Below, in pieces: positions 33,888 through 40,529 of a stretch of DNA of 50,320 nucleotides. Where the stretch lies: positions 1-50,320 of the forward strand of contig QHTK01000059.1 of NCBI GenBank assembly GCA_003220795.1, written 5' to 3'. The notes under the pieces were generated by a model. That model was not told the DNA's origin and made no database searches. It saw nothing but the letters and a program-made list of their open reading frames with translations. This DNA comes from Gemmatimonadota bacterium. Its GTDB lineage: Bacteria > Gemmatimonadota > Gemmatimonadetes > Gemmatimonadales > GWC2-71-9. A program made the translations under genes and the position numbers. Positions within the stretch are counted from its first letter, which is position 1, and each line of letters begins with the position of its first letter.

Positions 33888-35566
33888 CGACCACGGCCAA
33901 AGTCCCCACCGACATCGCGATCGCCCAGGCCGCGAAGCTCCGTCCGGTCGCCGAGATCGCCGCCGAGCTCGGCCTCGGCGACGACGAAGTCGAGCTGTAC
34001 GGCCGGTACAAAGCGAAGATCCGGCTCCAGGCCCTGGCGCGCCGCCCGCCGCAGGGCCGGCTGGTGCTCGTCACGGGTATCAACCCGACCCCCGCCGGCG
34101 AGGGCAAGTCCACCGTGACGGTCGGCGTGACCCAGGCGCTGCGGAAGCTCGGGAAGAACGCCGGGCTCTGCATCCGCGAGCCATCGCTCGGGCCGGTGTT
34201 CGGAGTGAAGGGGGGCGCGGCGGGCGGCGGCTACGCGCAGGTCGTCCCCATGGAAGACATCAATCTCCACTTCACCGGCGACTTCCACGCGATCGCGAGC
34301 GCGCACAACCTCCTGTCGGCGATGCTCGACGCGCACCTCCACCACGGCAACGCGCTCGGGCTCGACACCCGCCGCATCACGTGGCCCCGCACCATCGACA
34401 TGAACGACCGCGCCCTGCGCAACATCATCGTCGGTCTGGGGGGACTCAACGGCGGCCCGACGCGGGAAGAGCGGTTCGTCATCATCCCAGGCTCCGAGAT
34501 CATGGCCATCATGGCGCTCGCGAGCGGCATCGAGGACCTGGAGCGCCGGCTGGCGCGTATCATCGTCGGCCTCACCCCCGGGAAAACCGCCGTGCGCGCC
34601 AGCGACTTGAAGGCGCAGGGCGCGCTGACGCTGCTCTTGAAAGACGCCATCAACCCAAACCTCGTGCAGACACTGGAGGGCGGACCGGCGTTCATCCATT
34701 GCGGGCCCTTTGGCAACATCGCCCACGGGTGCAACTCCGTGGTGGCGACGCGGCTCGCGCTGGCGGTGTGCGACATCGTGCTCACCGAGGCGGGATTCGG
34801 TGCCGACCTGGGTGCCGAGAAATTCTTCGACATCAAGTGCCGTATGGCGGGCTTGCATCCCGAAGCCGCCATCGTGGTCGCGACGGTGCGGGCGTTGAAG
34901 ATGCACGGCGGTGTGAAGAAGGATCAGCTCGGCACGCCCGATCCCGCGGCGGCGCGGCGCGGCGCGACAAACGTCCGTCGTCACATTCGGAACGTGAAAA
35001 GGTTCGGGGTGCCCGTCGTCGTCGCGCTCAACCGGTTTCTGTCCGACAGCGAGGCGGAGCTCGCCGCCGTGCGGGAGGAATGCGCCGCCGAAGACGTGGG
35101 CGTGGAGTTGTGCGAAGTGTGGGAGAAGGGAGGGGAAGGTGGGGTCGCCGTGGCGGAAGCCGTGCTGCAGCTGCTCGGCGCCAAGGGCGCGAGGTTCAAG
35201 CCGCTGTACGACGAGCGGCGGCCCATTCGCGAGAAGATCGAGACGATCGCCACGGAGATCTACGGCGCCGGCGGCGTCGCCTTCGCGCCCGCCGCCGAGC
35301 GCGCGCTGGAGCAACTCCCCGCGCTGGGGTTGGGGGAGACGCCGGTGTGCATGGCGAAAACGCAATACTCGTTCTCGGACGATCCGGCGAAGCTCGGCGC
35401 GCCGACCGGGTTCACGCTGCAGGTGCGCGACATTCTCCCCTCCGCGGGTGCCGGTTTCGTGGTCGCGCTCGCGGGGGACATCATGACGATGCCGGGCCTC
35501 TCCAAGTCGCCCGCCGCGGAGCGGATCCGCGTGCACCCGGACGGCACCATCGAGGGACTGTTCTGA
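33884..35566 (+). CDS. fhs: Formate-tetrahydrofolate ligase
   Basis: This is a 560-aa ATP-dependent enzyme making 10-formyl-THF from formate. The nucleotide loop is TPAGEGKST (about residues 64-72), followed by VTQALRKLGKNAGLCIREPSLGPVFG. VWEKGGEGG and the PGLSKSPAAE end are family hallmarks. Role: C1 supply for purines and fMet, or the assimilation of formate released by C1 oxidation. Start GTG 33884 inside the tatD stop (GTGA). Length matches the family norm of about 555 aa. It ends 1 nt into ridA. Confidence 0.97.
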   Translation: MTTTAKVPTDIAIAQAAKLRPVAEIAAELGLGDDEVELYGRYKAKIRLQALARRPPQGRLVLVTGINPTPAGEGKSTVTVGVTQALRKLGKNAGLCIREPSLGPVFGVKGGAAGGGYAQVVPMEDINLHFTGDFHAIASAHNLLSAMLDAHLHHGNALGLDTRRITWPRTIDMNDRALRNIIVGLGGLNGGPTREERFVIIPGSEIMAIMALASGIEDLERRLARIIVGLTPGKTAVRASDLKAQGALTLLLKDAINPNLVQTLEGGPAFIHCGPFGNIAHGCNSVVATRLALAVCDIVLTEAGFGADLGAEKFFDIKCRMAGLHPEAAIVVATVRALKMHGGVKKDQLGTPDPAAARRGATNVRRHIRNVKRFGVPVVVALNRFLSDSEAELAAVREECAAEDVGVELCEVWEKGGEGGVAVAEAVLQLLGAKGARFKPLYDERRPIREKIETIATEIYGAGGVAFAPAAERALEQLPALGLGETPVCMAKTQYSFSDDPAKLGAPTGFTLQVRDILPSAGAGFVVALAGDIMTMPGLSKSPAAERIRVHPDGTIEGLF

Positions 35567-35958
35567 TGAAACGGAAAGGACTGGGCATCGTGGCCACCGA
35601 CGCGGCGCCGAAGGCCATCGGCCCCTACAGTCAGGCGGTCGTCGTGGACGGAACCGTCTACACGGCGGGGCAGATTGCCCTCGACCCCCAGACGGGTGAG
35701 GTCGTGGGGCGGACGACCGCCGACCAGACCGAGCGGGTCTTGAAAAACCTCGCGGCGGTGCTCGAAGCGGCAGGCTCAGGCCTGGGCCTGGTCGTCAAGA
35801 CCACCGTGTACCTCGCCGACATGGCTGACTTTCCCGCGATGAACGAGGTGTACGCCAAATACTTCGGTAACCACAAGCCGGCTCGCTCGACGGTGCAGGC
35901 GGCCGGTTTGCCAAAGGGAGTGCGGGTCGAGATCGAAGCGATCGCGCGCGCGGGATAA
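35566..35958 (+). CDS. ridA: RidA-family enamine/imine deaminase
   Basis: This is a 130-aa protein of the RidA/YjgF family, which hydrolyses reactive 2-aminoacrylate from PLP enzymes. The typical segments are APKAIGPYSQAV, VYTAGQIALDP, GEVVGRTTADQTERVLKNLAAVLEAAG and KPARSTVQAAGLPKG (catalytic Arg in this stretch). The ATG overlaps the fhs stop by 1 nt (TGATG). The stop lies 3 nt before the tRNA-Sec gene, so the tRNA may be transcribed with the operon. Confidence 0.95.
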   Translation: MKRKGLGIVATDAAPKAIGPYSQAVVVDGTVYTAGQIALDPQTGEVVGRTTADQTERVLKNLAAVLEAAGSGLGLVVKTTVYLADMADFPAMNEVYAKYFGNHKPARSTVQAAGLPKGVRVEIEAIARAG

Positions 35959-35961
35959 CGC

Positions 35962-36055
35962 GGGGGCGGCTCGGGCCTGGTGGTCCGACTGGTCTTCAAA
36001 ACCAGCTGGGGCTCGTTTGAGCCTCGGTAGGTTCGATTCCTACACGCTCCCGCCA
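35962..36055 (+). tRNA. selC: tRNA-Sec (anticodon UCA)
   Basis: This is a 94-nt gene that folds as a bacterial selenocysteine tRNA. D stem is 6 bp with a TGGT loop (35972-35987), typical of tRNA-Sec. Anticodon loop CTTCAAA with TCA at 35996-35998. Long variable arm (36008-36025) forms a 7-bp stem with loop GTTT and one wobble. T-stem 5 bp (36027-36031 with 36039-36043) with loop TTCGATT. Acceptor stem of 8 has one G-U and one G-A mismatch at the eighth position (35969 versus 36044). 3' CCA is encoded. Sec is inserted at UGA with SelB and a SECIS hairpin; no selA/selB or selenoprotein gene was found in the window. Confidence 0.97.
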
Positions 36056-36059
36056 CCGT

Positions 36060-36110
36060 GCGCGCCGGACGGCATTACCGTCCCATTATGCACCGGTAGA
36101 TCCGGCGTGC
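36060..36110 (+). terminator. Competing hairpins after selC
   Basis: A 10-bp stem with one G-U wobble joins 36060-36069 and 36101-36110. A smaller hairpin GGACGG/CCGTCC (36067-36072 with 36078-36083) shares three bases with it, so the two exclude each other. Neither is followed by a T-run. A role as terminator or processing site for the tRNA is plausible but unproven. Confidence 0.4.
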
Positions 36111-36117
36111 GGTGCGT

Positions 36118-36145
36118 TACTTTAGCGGATGCCTCGACACGGAGG
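36118..36145 (+). promoter_or_regulatory. pilA -10 box and Shine-Dalgarno
   Basis: TACTTT (36118-36123) is a -10-like box; GGAGG at 36141-36145 lies 7 nt before the ATG at 36153. No convincing -35 is visible. Unlike most gene heads here, this one has a real leader with a ribosome-binding site. Confidence 0.55.
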
Positions 36146-36152
36146 GGTGGCC

Positions 36153-36530
36153 ATGAACCGCAAGGGCTTCACGCTTATTGAGCTCCTCATCGTAGTCGTG
36201 ATCATCGGCATTCTGGCCGCGATCGCGATCCCGAAATTCGCCAACACGAAGGAAAAGGCGTACCTCGCCTCGATGAAGTCCGACCTGCGCAACCTGGTGA
36301 CGGCGGAAGAGGCGTACTTCGCCGACTCCGTCAAGTACTCCTCGACGATCGGCGCGGGTGGCGTGATCTTCACCCAGTCGACCGGCAACACGGCGCCGAC
36401 CATCACCACGACGGCCGACGGCTGGACGGCGAACATCAAGAACGCCAACACGACCAAGACCTGCTCGATTTACATCGGGTCGACGTCGCTGGCGCCGGCC
36501 AACAAGGAAGGCGAGCCGAAGTGCCAGTAA
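36153..36530 (+). CDS. pilA: Type IV major pilin PilA-like
   Basis: This is a 125-aa prepilin. Short leader MNRKG, cleaved before Phe6; mature Glu5 is present (FTLIELL). The helix IVVVIIGILAAIAIPKFANTKEKAYLASMKSDLRNL is the canonical pilin N-terminal helix, in fragments here. The globular part is small, with a Cys pair (TKTCSIYIG and EPKCQ at the C-terminus) that probably forms the D-region disulfide. The function is fibre formation for twitching, adhesion or DNA uptake. It has its own promoter, ribosome-binding site and strong terminator, so is monocistronic. The PilX-like gene at 11-1147 may belong to the same machine. Confidence 0.93.
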   Translation: MNRKGFTLIELLIVVVIIGILAAIAIPKFANTKEKAYLASMKSDLRNLVTAEEAYFADSVKYSSTIGAGGVIFTQSTGNTAPTITTTADGWTANIKNANTTKTCSIYIGSTSLAPANKEGEPKCQ

Positions 36531-36556
36531 GCGATCGGGCTGGCATGCCACACACC

Positions 36557-36588
36557 GCGGCGGGGAAGTCCCCCGCCGCTCGTGTTTT
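36557..36588 (+). terminator. Intrinsic terminator of pilA
   Basis: Perfect 9-bp stem GCGGCGGGG (36557-36565) / CCCCGCCGC (36571-36579), loop AAGTC, followed by TCGTGTTTT. It lies 26 nt after the pilA stop. A perfect 10-bp palindrome, TGGCATGCCA, lies at 36541-36550 just before it. Confidence 0.85.
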
Positions 36589-36711
36589 CGCCCTCCCCGG
36601 GTCGAATTACCGCGGCGCGTGTGCCCTGAGTCACTTTCCGATGGGCTCGGCGGCGATACCTTGGGGGCCGCCGTTTTCGACGCGAATCCTGATTGTGAGA
36701 GTGGGGGGAAG

Positions 36712-37068
36712 ATGTCAGGGATGCAGTGGGGTCGTCTCCAGGTGGACGTAAACTGCCAGCTGCGCCGCGGTGCCTGGTACCGCGTGAAACAGCTGGCCTC
36801 CCTCAATGCCGTGCTCGATGTCAACCGCCAGTTGCTCGCCGTGCCGCACTACCTCATCGAAGTCGTTTCCGCACCGCCCCGGCGCTGGAGCGTGGTACCG
36901 CGGCCGCAAAACGCCCGCGTGCTCCCGCGTGATTGGGGCGCGGCCTATGCCGTCTGCCCGAGCTGCCGCGAGCGCGCCGCGCTGCGCGGGCGGCCTCGCA
37001 CGATGGAGTGCCGGCGCTGCCGCGGGCAGTTCGAGATCGCCTGGGACGAGGCGTATCTCGCGGACTGA
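36712..37068 (+). CDS. Small zinc-ribbon protein of unknown function
   Basis: This is a 118-aa protein. N-terminal part (MSGMQWGRLQVDVNCQLRRG) has no recognised family; the C-terminal half has two Cys pairs, CPSC and CRRC, 19 residues apart, forming a plausible zinc ribbon. No membrane segment or signal peptide. The ATG at 36712 is preceded by GGGGGGAAG; an upstream in-frame start at 36619 lies before this ribosome-binding site and is not favoured. A -10-like TACCTT lies at 36657-36662. The gap between the pilA terminator and this gene holds nothing else recognisable. It precedes the diacylglycerol kinase-like gene by 24 nt. Confidence 0.6.
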   Translation: MSGMQWGRLQVDVNCQLRRGAWYRVKQLASLNAVLDVNRQLLAVPHYLIEVVSAPPRRWSVVPRPQNARVLPRDWGAAYAVCPSCRERAALRGRPRTMECRRCRGQFEIAWDEAYLAD

Positions 37069-37078
37069 ACCTGAGGGC

Positions 37079-37084
37079 TATCTT
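37079..37084 (+). promoter_or_regulatory. Candidate -10 box of dagK-like gene
   Basis: TATCTT lies 8 nt before the proposed CTG start at 37093; no good -35 is visible. Same arrangement as at the other near-leaderless gene heads. Confidence 0.45.
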
Positions 37085-37092
37085 GCAGCCCT

Positions 37093-37986
37093 CTGATCCA
37101 CGCTCATATCATCCTCAATCCCGCAGCGGGTCGCGGCGCCGGCGCCCGGACGCTCGACGCCGTGACACGAGAGTTCCAGCGCCAGGGCTGGGCCGTGGAC
37201 GTGGCTCGCACGCAAGCTCCCGGCCACGGGACCGAGCTCGCGGCGCAGGCGGCGCGCGACGGCGCCACCTGTGTCGTGGCTGTGGGCGGCGACGGCACCG
37301 TGCACGAAGTGGCGAACGGGCTCCTCCGGCAGAACGCCGCCGTGTCGCTCGGCGTCGTGCCGGTCGGTACCGGTAACGATTTCGCAAAGCTCGTGGGTGT
37401 GCACCGCGAGAACCCGGTGCGCGCGGTGCGGCGCCTGGTGACCGCCCAAGTACGACGGTTTGACGTGGGGCAGGTGCTGGACGAGTGCTTCGTCAATACC
37501 ATGGGGCTGGGCTTCGGGCCCGAGGTCGTCCGTGTCCGCAACGCCATGCCGGGGCTCAGGGGCTTCCTGTCATATCTCATCCCTGTGTACCGCGCATTCG
37601 CCGGATTTCGGGCGCCGTGGCTGGAGCTGCGCTCGACTGAGTGGGCGGAGTCGGGGTACCTGATGATGGTGGAGGTGTGCAATGGCACCACCGCCGGAGG
37701 CAGCTATCGGTTCGCTCCCCACGCCGATCCATCGGACGGCCGGCTCGATGTGTGTCTCGTCCGTCGGGTGTCGCTGCCGCGGTTCCTCCTCGCCGTGCCC
37801 CGCGTGATGCGCGGCACGCATGCCCGGATGCGCGAGGTGGTCATGTTTCAGACCCGCGAGCTGACGATCCACAGCCCGGAACAGCCGCTCCTCCTGCATC
37901 TGGACGGCGAGCTGCGCCAGCCGGGGGTGAGCCACTGCACGGTGCGGCTGGCGGCGCGGCGACTCAATGTGCTGGTGGCGCGATGA
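37093..37986 (+). CDS. Diacylglycerol/lipid kinase family protein
   Basis: This is a 297-aa protein of the DAGK/YegS/BmrU family, phosphorylating diacylglycerol or related lipids with ATP. Residues 3-14 hold HAHIILNPAAGRG, the conserved N-terminal strand and Gly-rich turn; VAVGGDGTVHEVANGL and VVPVGTGNDFAKLVG are the nucleotide loops. The C-terminal beta-sandwich includes ARDG-like residues (HLDGELRQPG). No ATG, GTG or TTG lies upstream of the NPAAGRG motif in frame; CTG 37093 is the only plausible start, whereas GTG 37162 would delete the motif. The stop overlaps the DUF5683 gene by 4 nt (ATGA). The exact lipid is unknown. Confidence 0.85.
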   Translation: MIHAHIILNPAAGRGAGARTLDAVTREFQRQGWAVDVARTQAPGHGTELAAQAARDGATCVVAVGGDGTVHEVANGLLRQNAAVSLGVVPVGTGNDFAKLVGVHRENPVRAVRRLVTAQVRRFDVGQVLDECFVNTMGLGFGPEVVRVRNAMPGLRGFLSYLIPVYRAFAGFRAPWLELRSTEWAESGYLMMVEVCNGTTAGGSYRFAPHADPSDGRLDVCLVRRVSLPRFLLAVPRVMRGTHARMREVVMFQTRELTIHSPEQPLLLHLDGELRQPGVSHCTVRLAARRLNVLVAR

Positions 37987-38492
37987 GGCGGACCGTTGGA
38001 ACGTTGGAACGATGGACCGGGAGCCTGCTGGTCGCCGTGCTCCTTACCATCGTTCCATCGTTCCATCTTTCCGCTCAGGTCCCCGACACCGCTCGGACAC
38101 CCGTCGTCACCACCGGCGCGACCGTGGTCGTGCCCGACACGGCCCACCGCATCAGGCCCATGGCCGCTTTCTGGCACTCTCTTCTTCTTCCCGGCTGGGG
38201 CCAGGCCGAAACCGGCCGGCCGGTGACCGGCGGGCTGTTCGTCGCCTGGGAGGGCGTCACCGCCATGATGACCCTGAAGGCGCAGCAGGAGACCCATTAC
38301 CTCAAAGCTTCGGGCTCGACCAACCTCGGCGCCAAACGCCAGGAAGTGCAGGACTGGCTCGTGCTGTGGATCTTCAACCACCTGTTTGCGGGCGCCGAAG
38401 CCTTCGTCTCGGCGCACCTCCAGGACTTTCCGCGGGAGCTCGAGGTCCGGGCGCTCCCCCACGGCGTCGGCATCAGTGTCCCGGTGCCCTAG
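37983..38492 (+). CDS. DUF5683 membrane-associated protein
   Basis: This is a 169-aa protein with an N-terminal signal peptide or anchor (about residues 12-28) flanked by an inverted repeat at DNA level. The core (about 55-125: FWHSLLLPGWGQAETGRPVTG) matches DUF5683, a family of unknown role with a membrane-embedded helical hairpin often found in diderm bacteria. It starts at ATG 37983, inside the dagK-like stop. murI follows after 3 nt. Confidence 0.75.
   Translation: MRRTVGTLERWTGSLLVAVLLTIVPSFHLSAQVPDTARTPVVTTGATVVVPDTAHRIRPMAAFWHSLLLPGWGQAETGRPVTGGLFVAWEGVTAMMTLKAQQETHYLKASGSTNLGAKRQEVQDWLVLWIFNHLFAGAEAFVSAHLQDFPRELEVRALPHGVGISVPVP
37994..38067. repeat. Tandem octamer array with inverted copies in signal peptide
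   Basis: Left arm: CGTTGGAA, CGTTGGAA, CGATGGAC at 8-nt period (37994-38017). Right arm: CCATCGTT, CCATCGTT, CCATCTTT at 8-nt period (38047-38070). AACGATGG (38008-38015) is perfectly complementary to 38047-38054; the next pair has one mismatch. The arms flank the hydrophobic core of the DUF5683 signal peptide. Confidence 0.85.
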
Positions 38493-38495
38493 TCC

Positions 38496-39293
38496 GTGAA
38501 CCCCGCGCCGCTCGGCGTGTTCGACTCCGGCATCGGAGGGCTCACCGTGGCGCGCGCCCTGTTCGAGCGCCTCCCGCGGGAATCGGTCATCTATTTCGGT
38601 GACACCGCGCGCGTCCCGTACGGCCCGAAATCCCCGGACACCGTGCGCCGCTACGCCGGGGAGATCCTCGCCTACCTGCTGCAGCGCGGCGTGAAGGCCC
38701 TGGTCGTCGCGTGCAATACGATCACCGCACAGGCGCTCGCCTACCTGCAAGAGCGCTCGCCGGTGCCGCTCGTCGGCGTCATCGAGCCCGGCGCGCGCGC
38801 GGCGGTGCAGGCGACCAGGACGGGGACGATCGGTGTGATCGGGACCGCTGGCACCATCGCGAGCGGGGCTTACGAGCGGGCCATCACCGCGATCCGACCG
38901 GATGCCCGCGTCCACGCCCGGGCCTGCCCGCTGTTCGTGCCGCTGGTGGAAGAAGGCTGGTTCGATCACCCCGCAACCGAGCTCATCGCCCGCGAGTACC
39001 TGGAGCCGCTGCAGCGTGCCGGCGTCGAGTCGCTGGTGCTCGGCTGCACGCACTACCCGCTCTTGAAACCGCTGCTCGCGCGGGTCATGGGCCCGGGTGT
39101 GACGCTGGTGGACTCCGCCGAGGAGACGGCCAAGGTCGTGGCGCGGGAGCTCGAGGCCCGAGGGCTGCTCGCGGGCGACGGGCACCATGAGCATGTCTTC
39201 GTGGTGTCCGACGACGAGCCGCACTTTCGAAAAGTCGGCGCCAGGTTCCTCGGCGAGACGCTGAAGCGGGTGGAGGTCGTCCCGTTGGGCTGA
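38496..39293 (+). CDS. murI: Glutamate racemase
   Basis: This is a 265-aa enzyme making D-Glu for peptidoglycan. Asp10-Ser11 (GVFDSGIGGLTV), the two catalytic Cys at 73 (VVACNTITA) and 184 (LGCTHYPLL) with His186, and the YFGDTARVPYG segment are all present. It starts at GTG 38496, 3 nt after the DUF5683 stop. It forms a convergent pair with the LpxH-like gene across 30 bp. Together with murA and pgeF it shows peptidoglycan supply genes are dispersed in the window. Confidence 0.96.
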   Translation: MNPAPLGVFDSGIGGLTVARALFERLPRESVIYFGDTARVPYGPKSPDTVRRYAGEILAYLLQRGVKALVVACNTITAQALAYLQERSPVPLVGVIEPGARAAVQATRTGTIGVIGTAGTIASGAYERAITAIRPDARVHARACPLFVPLVEEGWFDHPATELIAREYLEPLQRAGVESLVLGCTHYPLLKPLLARVMGPGVTLVDSAEETAKVVARELEARGLLAGDGHHEHVFVVSDDEPHFRKVGARFLGETLKRVEVVPLG

Positions 39294-39296
39294 CGT

Positions 39297-39322
39297 CTTC
39301 GCGTGACGGCTTTGCGTGACGC
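39297..39322. repeat. 13-nt tandem repeat between convergent genes
   Basis: CTTCGCGTGACGG (39297-39309) and CTTTGCGTGACGC (39310-39322) are tandem, with a third partial CTT-AGTG copy running into the LpxH-like stop. The 30-bp gap between murI and this gene is filled by it. No hairpin is obvious. Confidence 0.6.
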
Positions 39323-39323
39323 C

Positions 39324-40052
39324 TTAGTGAAAGGCCTTCAGCTCGACGTTGTTCGCCGTGACCACCGCGTACCGGTATCCGTCCAGAAACGCCCCGGGAT
39401 TGAGATACGCCCGCCCGTTGCCCAGCTCTACCAGCGCCGGCCGGTGGGTGTGCGCGAGGATGACGAGTCCGAGGTCGGGGCGGCGGCGCAGCAGGTCTTC
39501 CGCGTATTGCGCCTGGGCCCGCGCGGCGCGGTCCAGCACCGCCGGATCGCGCGTGCTGTCGGCGAGCGTGCCGGACAGCCGGTGCGCGATCCAGAAGCCC
39601 AGGTCGGGGTGCAGCGCGCGGAACAGGCGTACCGTGACGGGATGGCGCGTGACCCGATGCATCAGCTGTGCGCTCCAGTGCTGCTCGGTCAGCCCGTCGC
39701 CGTGGGCCACGAACGCGCGCCGGCCCGCGACGTCGATCTCCGCTGCGCCGCCGTGGAAGCCGATCCCCAGGTCCTTGCTAAGAAAATCGCCGCCCCAGCG
39801 ATCGTGATTGCCGCCGATCAGCGTGATGGCGATGCCCTTGGCGCGCAGGGCCTGCAGCTTCGCCACCGTGCCGAAGTGGCGCCGCGGGATCACGGCGCCA
39901 TACTCGAACCAGAAATCGAACAGGTCGCCGTTGATGAGGAGGGCCTCGCCCAGGTCGGGAACGGCCTCCAGGAAGCTGTGGAACGCGGACTCGATCGCGG
40001 GCGGGACCTGTCCCAGATGGGCGTCGGCGACGACGAGCACGCGGGAGGGCAC
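39324..40052 (-). CDS. LpxH-like UDP-2,3-diacylglucosamine hydrolase
   Basis: This is a 242-aa metallophosphoesterase: VVADAHLG, NGDLFDFWFEYG, GGNHDRWGG, VAHGDGL and LAHTHRPAL are the five metal/phosphate motifs. The order and length fit LpxH, which cleaves UDP-diacylglucosamine to lipid X in lipid A synthesis, but the substrate cannot be read from sequence and LpxG-type or other phosphoesterases are possible. GTG 40052 is 6 nt from a good -10 (TAGCTT), so it should be leaderless. Divergent from the thioesterase gene. Confidence 0.78.
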   Translation of the reverse strand: MPSRVLVVADAHLGQVPPAIESAFHSFLEAVPDLGEALLINGDLFDFWFEYGAVIPRRHFGTVAKLQALRAKGIAITLIGGNHDRWGGDFLSKDLGIGFHGGAAEIDVAGRRAFVAHGDGLTEQHWSAQLMHRVTRHPVTVRLFRALHPDLGFWIAHRLSGTLADSTRDPAVLDRAARAQAQYAEDLLRRRPDLGLVILAHTHRPALVELGNGRAYLNPGAFLDGYRYAVVTANNVELKAFH

Positions 40053-40058
40053 GGCCCC

Positions 40059-40087
40059 AAGCTAGGAGCGGCTCCGGAGCGCCGCAA
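40059..40087 (-). promoter_or_regulatory. Promoter of LpxH-like gene
   Basis: On the minus strand: TTGCGG (40087-40082), 17-nt spacer, TAGCTT (40064-40059), then 6 nt to GTG 40052. The transcription start would coincide with the start codon. Confidence 0.65.
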
Positions 40088-40099
40088 GCAGCGATGCTG

Positions 40100-40105
40100 T
40101 ATTTT
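40100..40105 (+). promoter_or_regulatory. Candidate -10 box of thioesterase gene
   Basis: TATTTT lies 7 nt before GTG 40113. No good -35. It is divergent from the LpxH-like promoter, 35 bp away. Confidence 0.5.
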
Positions 40106-40112
40106 GCCCGAC

Positions 40113-40529
40113 GTGATCAGCACGATTACGCTGCGCGTCAATTACTCGGAAACCGATCAGATGGGCGTGGTCTATCACGCCAACTACCTGATCTGGTTCG
40201 ACCGCGCCCGCACCGAGCTGATGCGCGAGACCGGCGTCACCTATAAGGAACTGGAGCAGCAGGGCGTCTACCTCGCCGTTTCGGAAGTGAAGGTCCGCTA
40301 CCGCGCCGCGGCCCGGTACGACGACCTGGTGCGCGTCCGTTGCTGGGTGCGCGACCTGGCGTCGCGACGCGTGACCTTCGGGTACGCGGTGGAGCGCGCC
40401 GCCACGGCGGAGCTCCTCGCCACGGGCGAGACCGCGCTCGTATCGCTCACTCATCACCATACGCTCACGCGGATTCCCGACCATGTCGTCGAGCTCCTCA
40501 AACCGGTGCCCGATCCGGTCCGCGTGTAG
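40113..40529 (+). CDS. YbgC-like acyl-CoA thioesterase
   Basis: This is a 138-aa hotdog-fold protein: RVNYSETDQMGVVYHANYLIWFDRARTEL is the 4-hydroxybenzoyl-CoA thioesterase/YbgC signature with catalytic Asp, followed by AVSEVKVRYRAAARYDDLVRV. Known members hydrolyse short acyl-CoAs; YbgC lies in the tol-pal cluster of proteobacteria, but no tol gene is next to this one. GTG 40113 was chosen because it lies 7 nt after TATTTT. Its last 47 nt overlap the next gene. Confidence 0.88.
   Translation: MISTITLRVNYSETDQMGVVYHANYLIWFDRARTELMRETGVTYKELEQQGVYLAVSEVKVRYRAAARYDDLVRVRCWVRDLASRRVTFGYAVERAATAELLATGETALVSLTHHHTLTRIPDHVVELLKPVPDPVRV

Noticed and set aside
35118..35145. G-rich KGGEGG stretch in fhs as a repeat insertion
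   Set aside because: KGGEGG is conserved in the formate-tetrahydrofolate ligase family, so it is not an insertion.
33884..36055. Selenoprotein gene next to selC
   Set aside because: No conserved protein near selC is interrupted by an in-frame TGA; fhs and ridA are complete without Sec.
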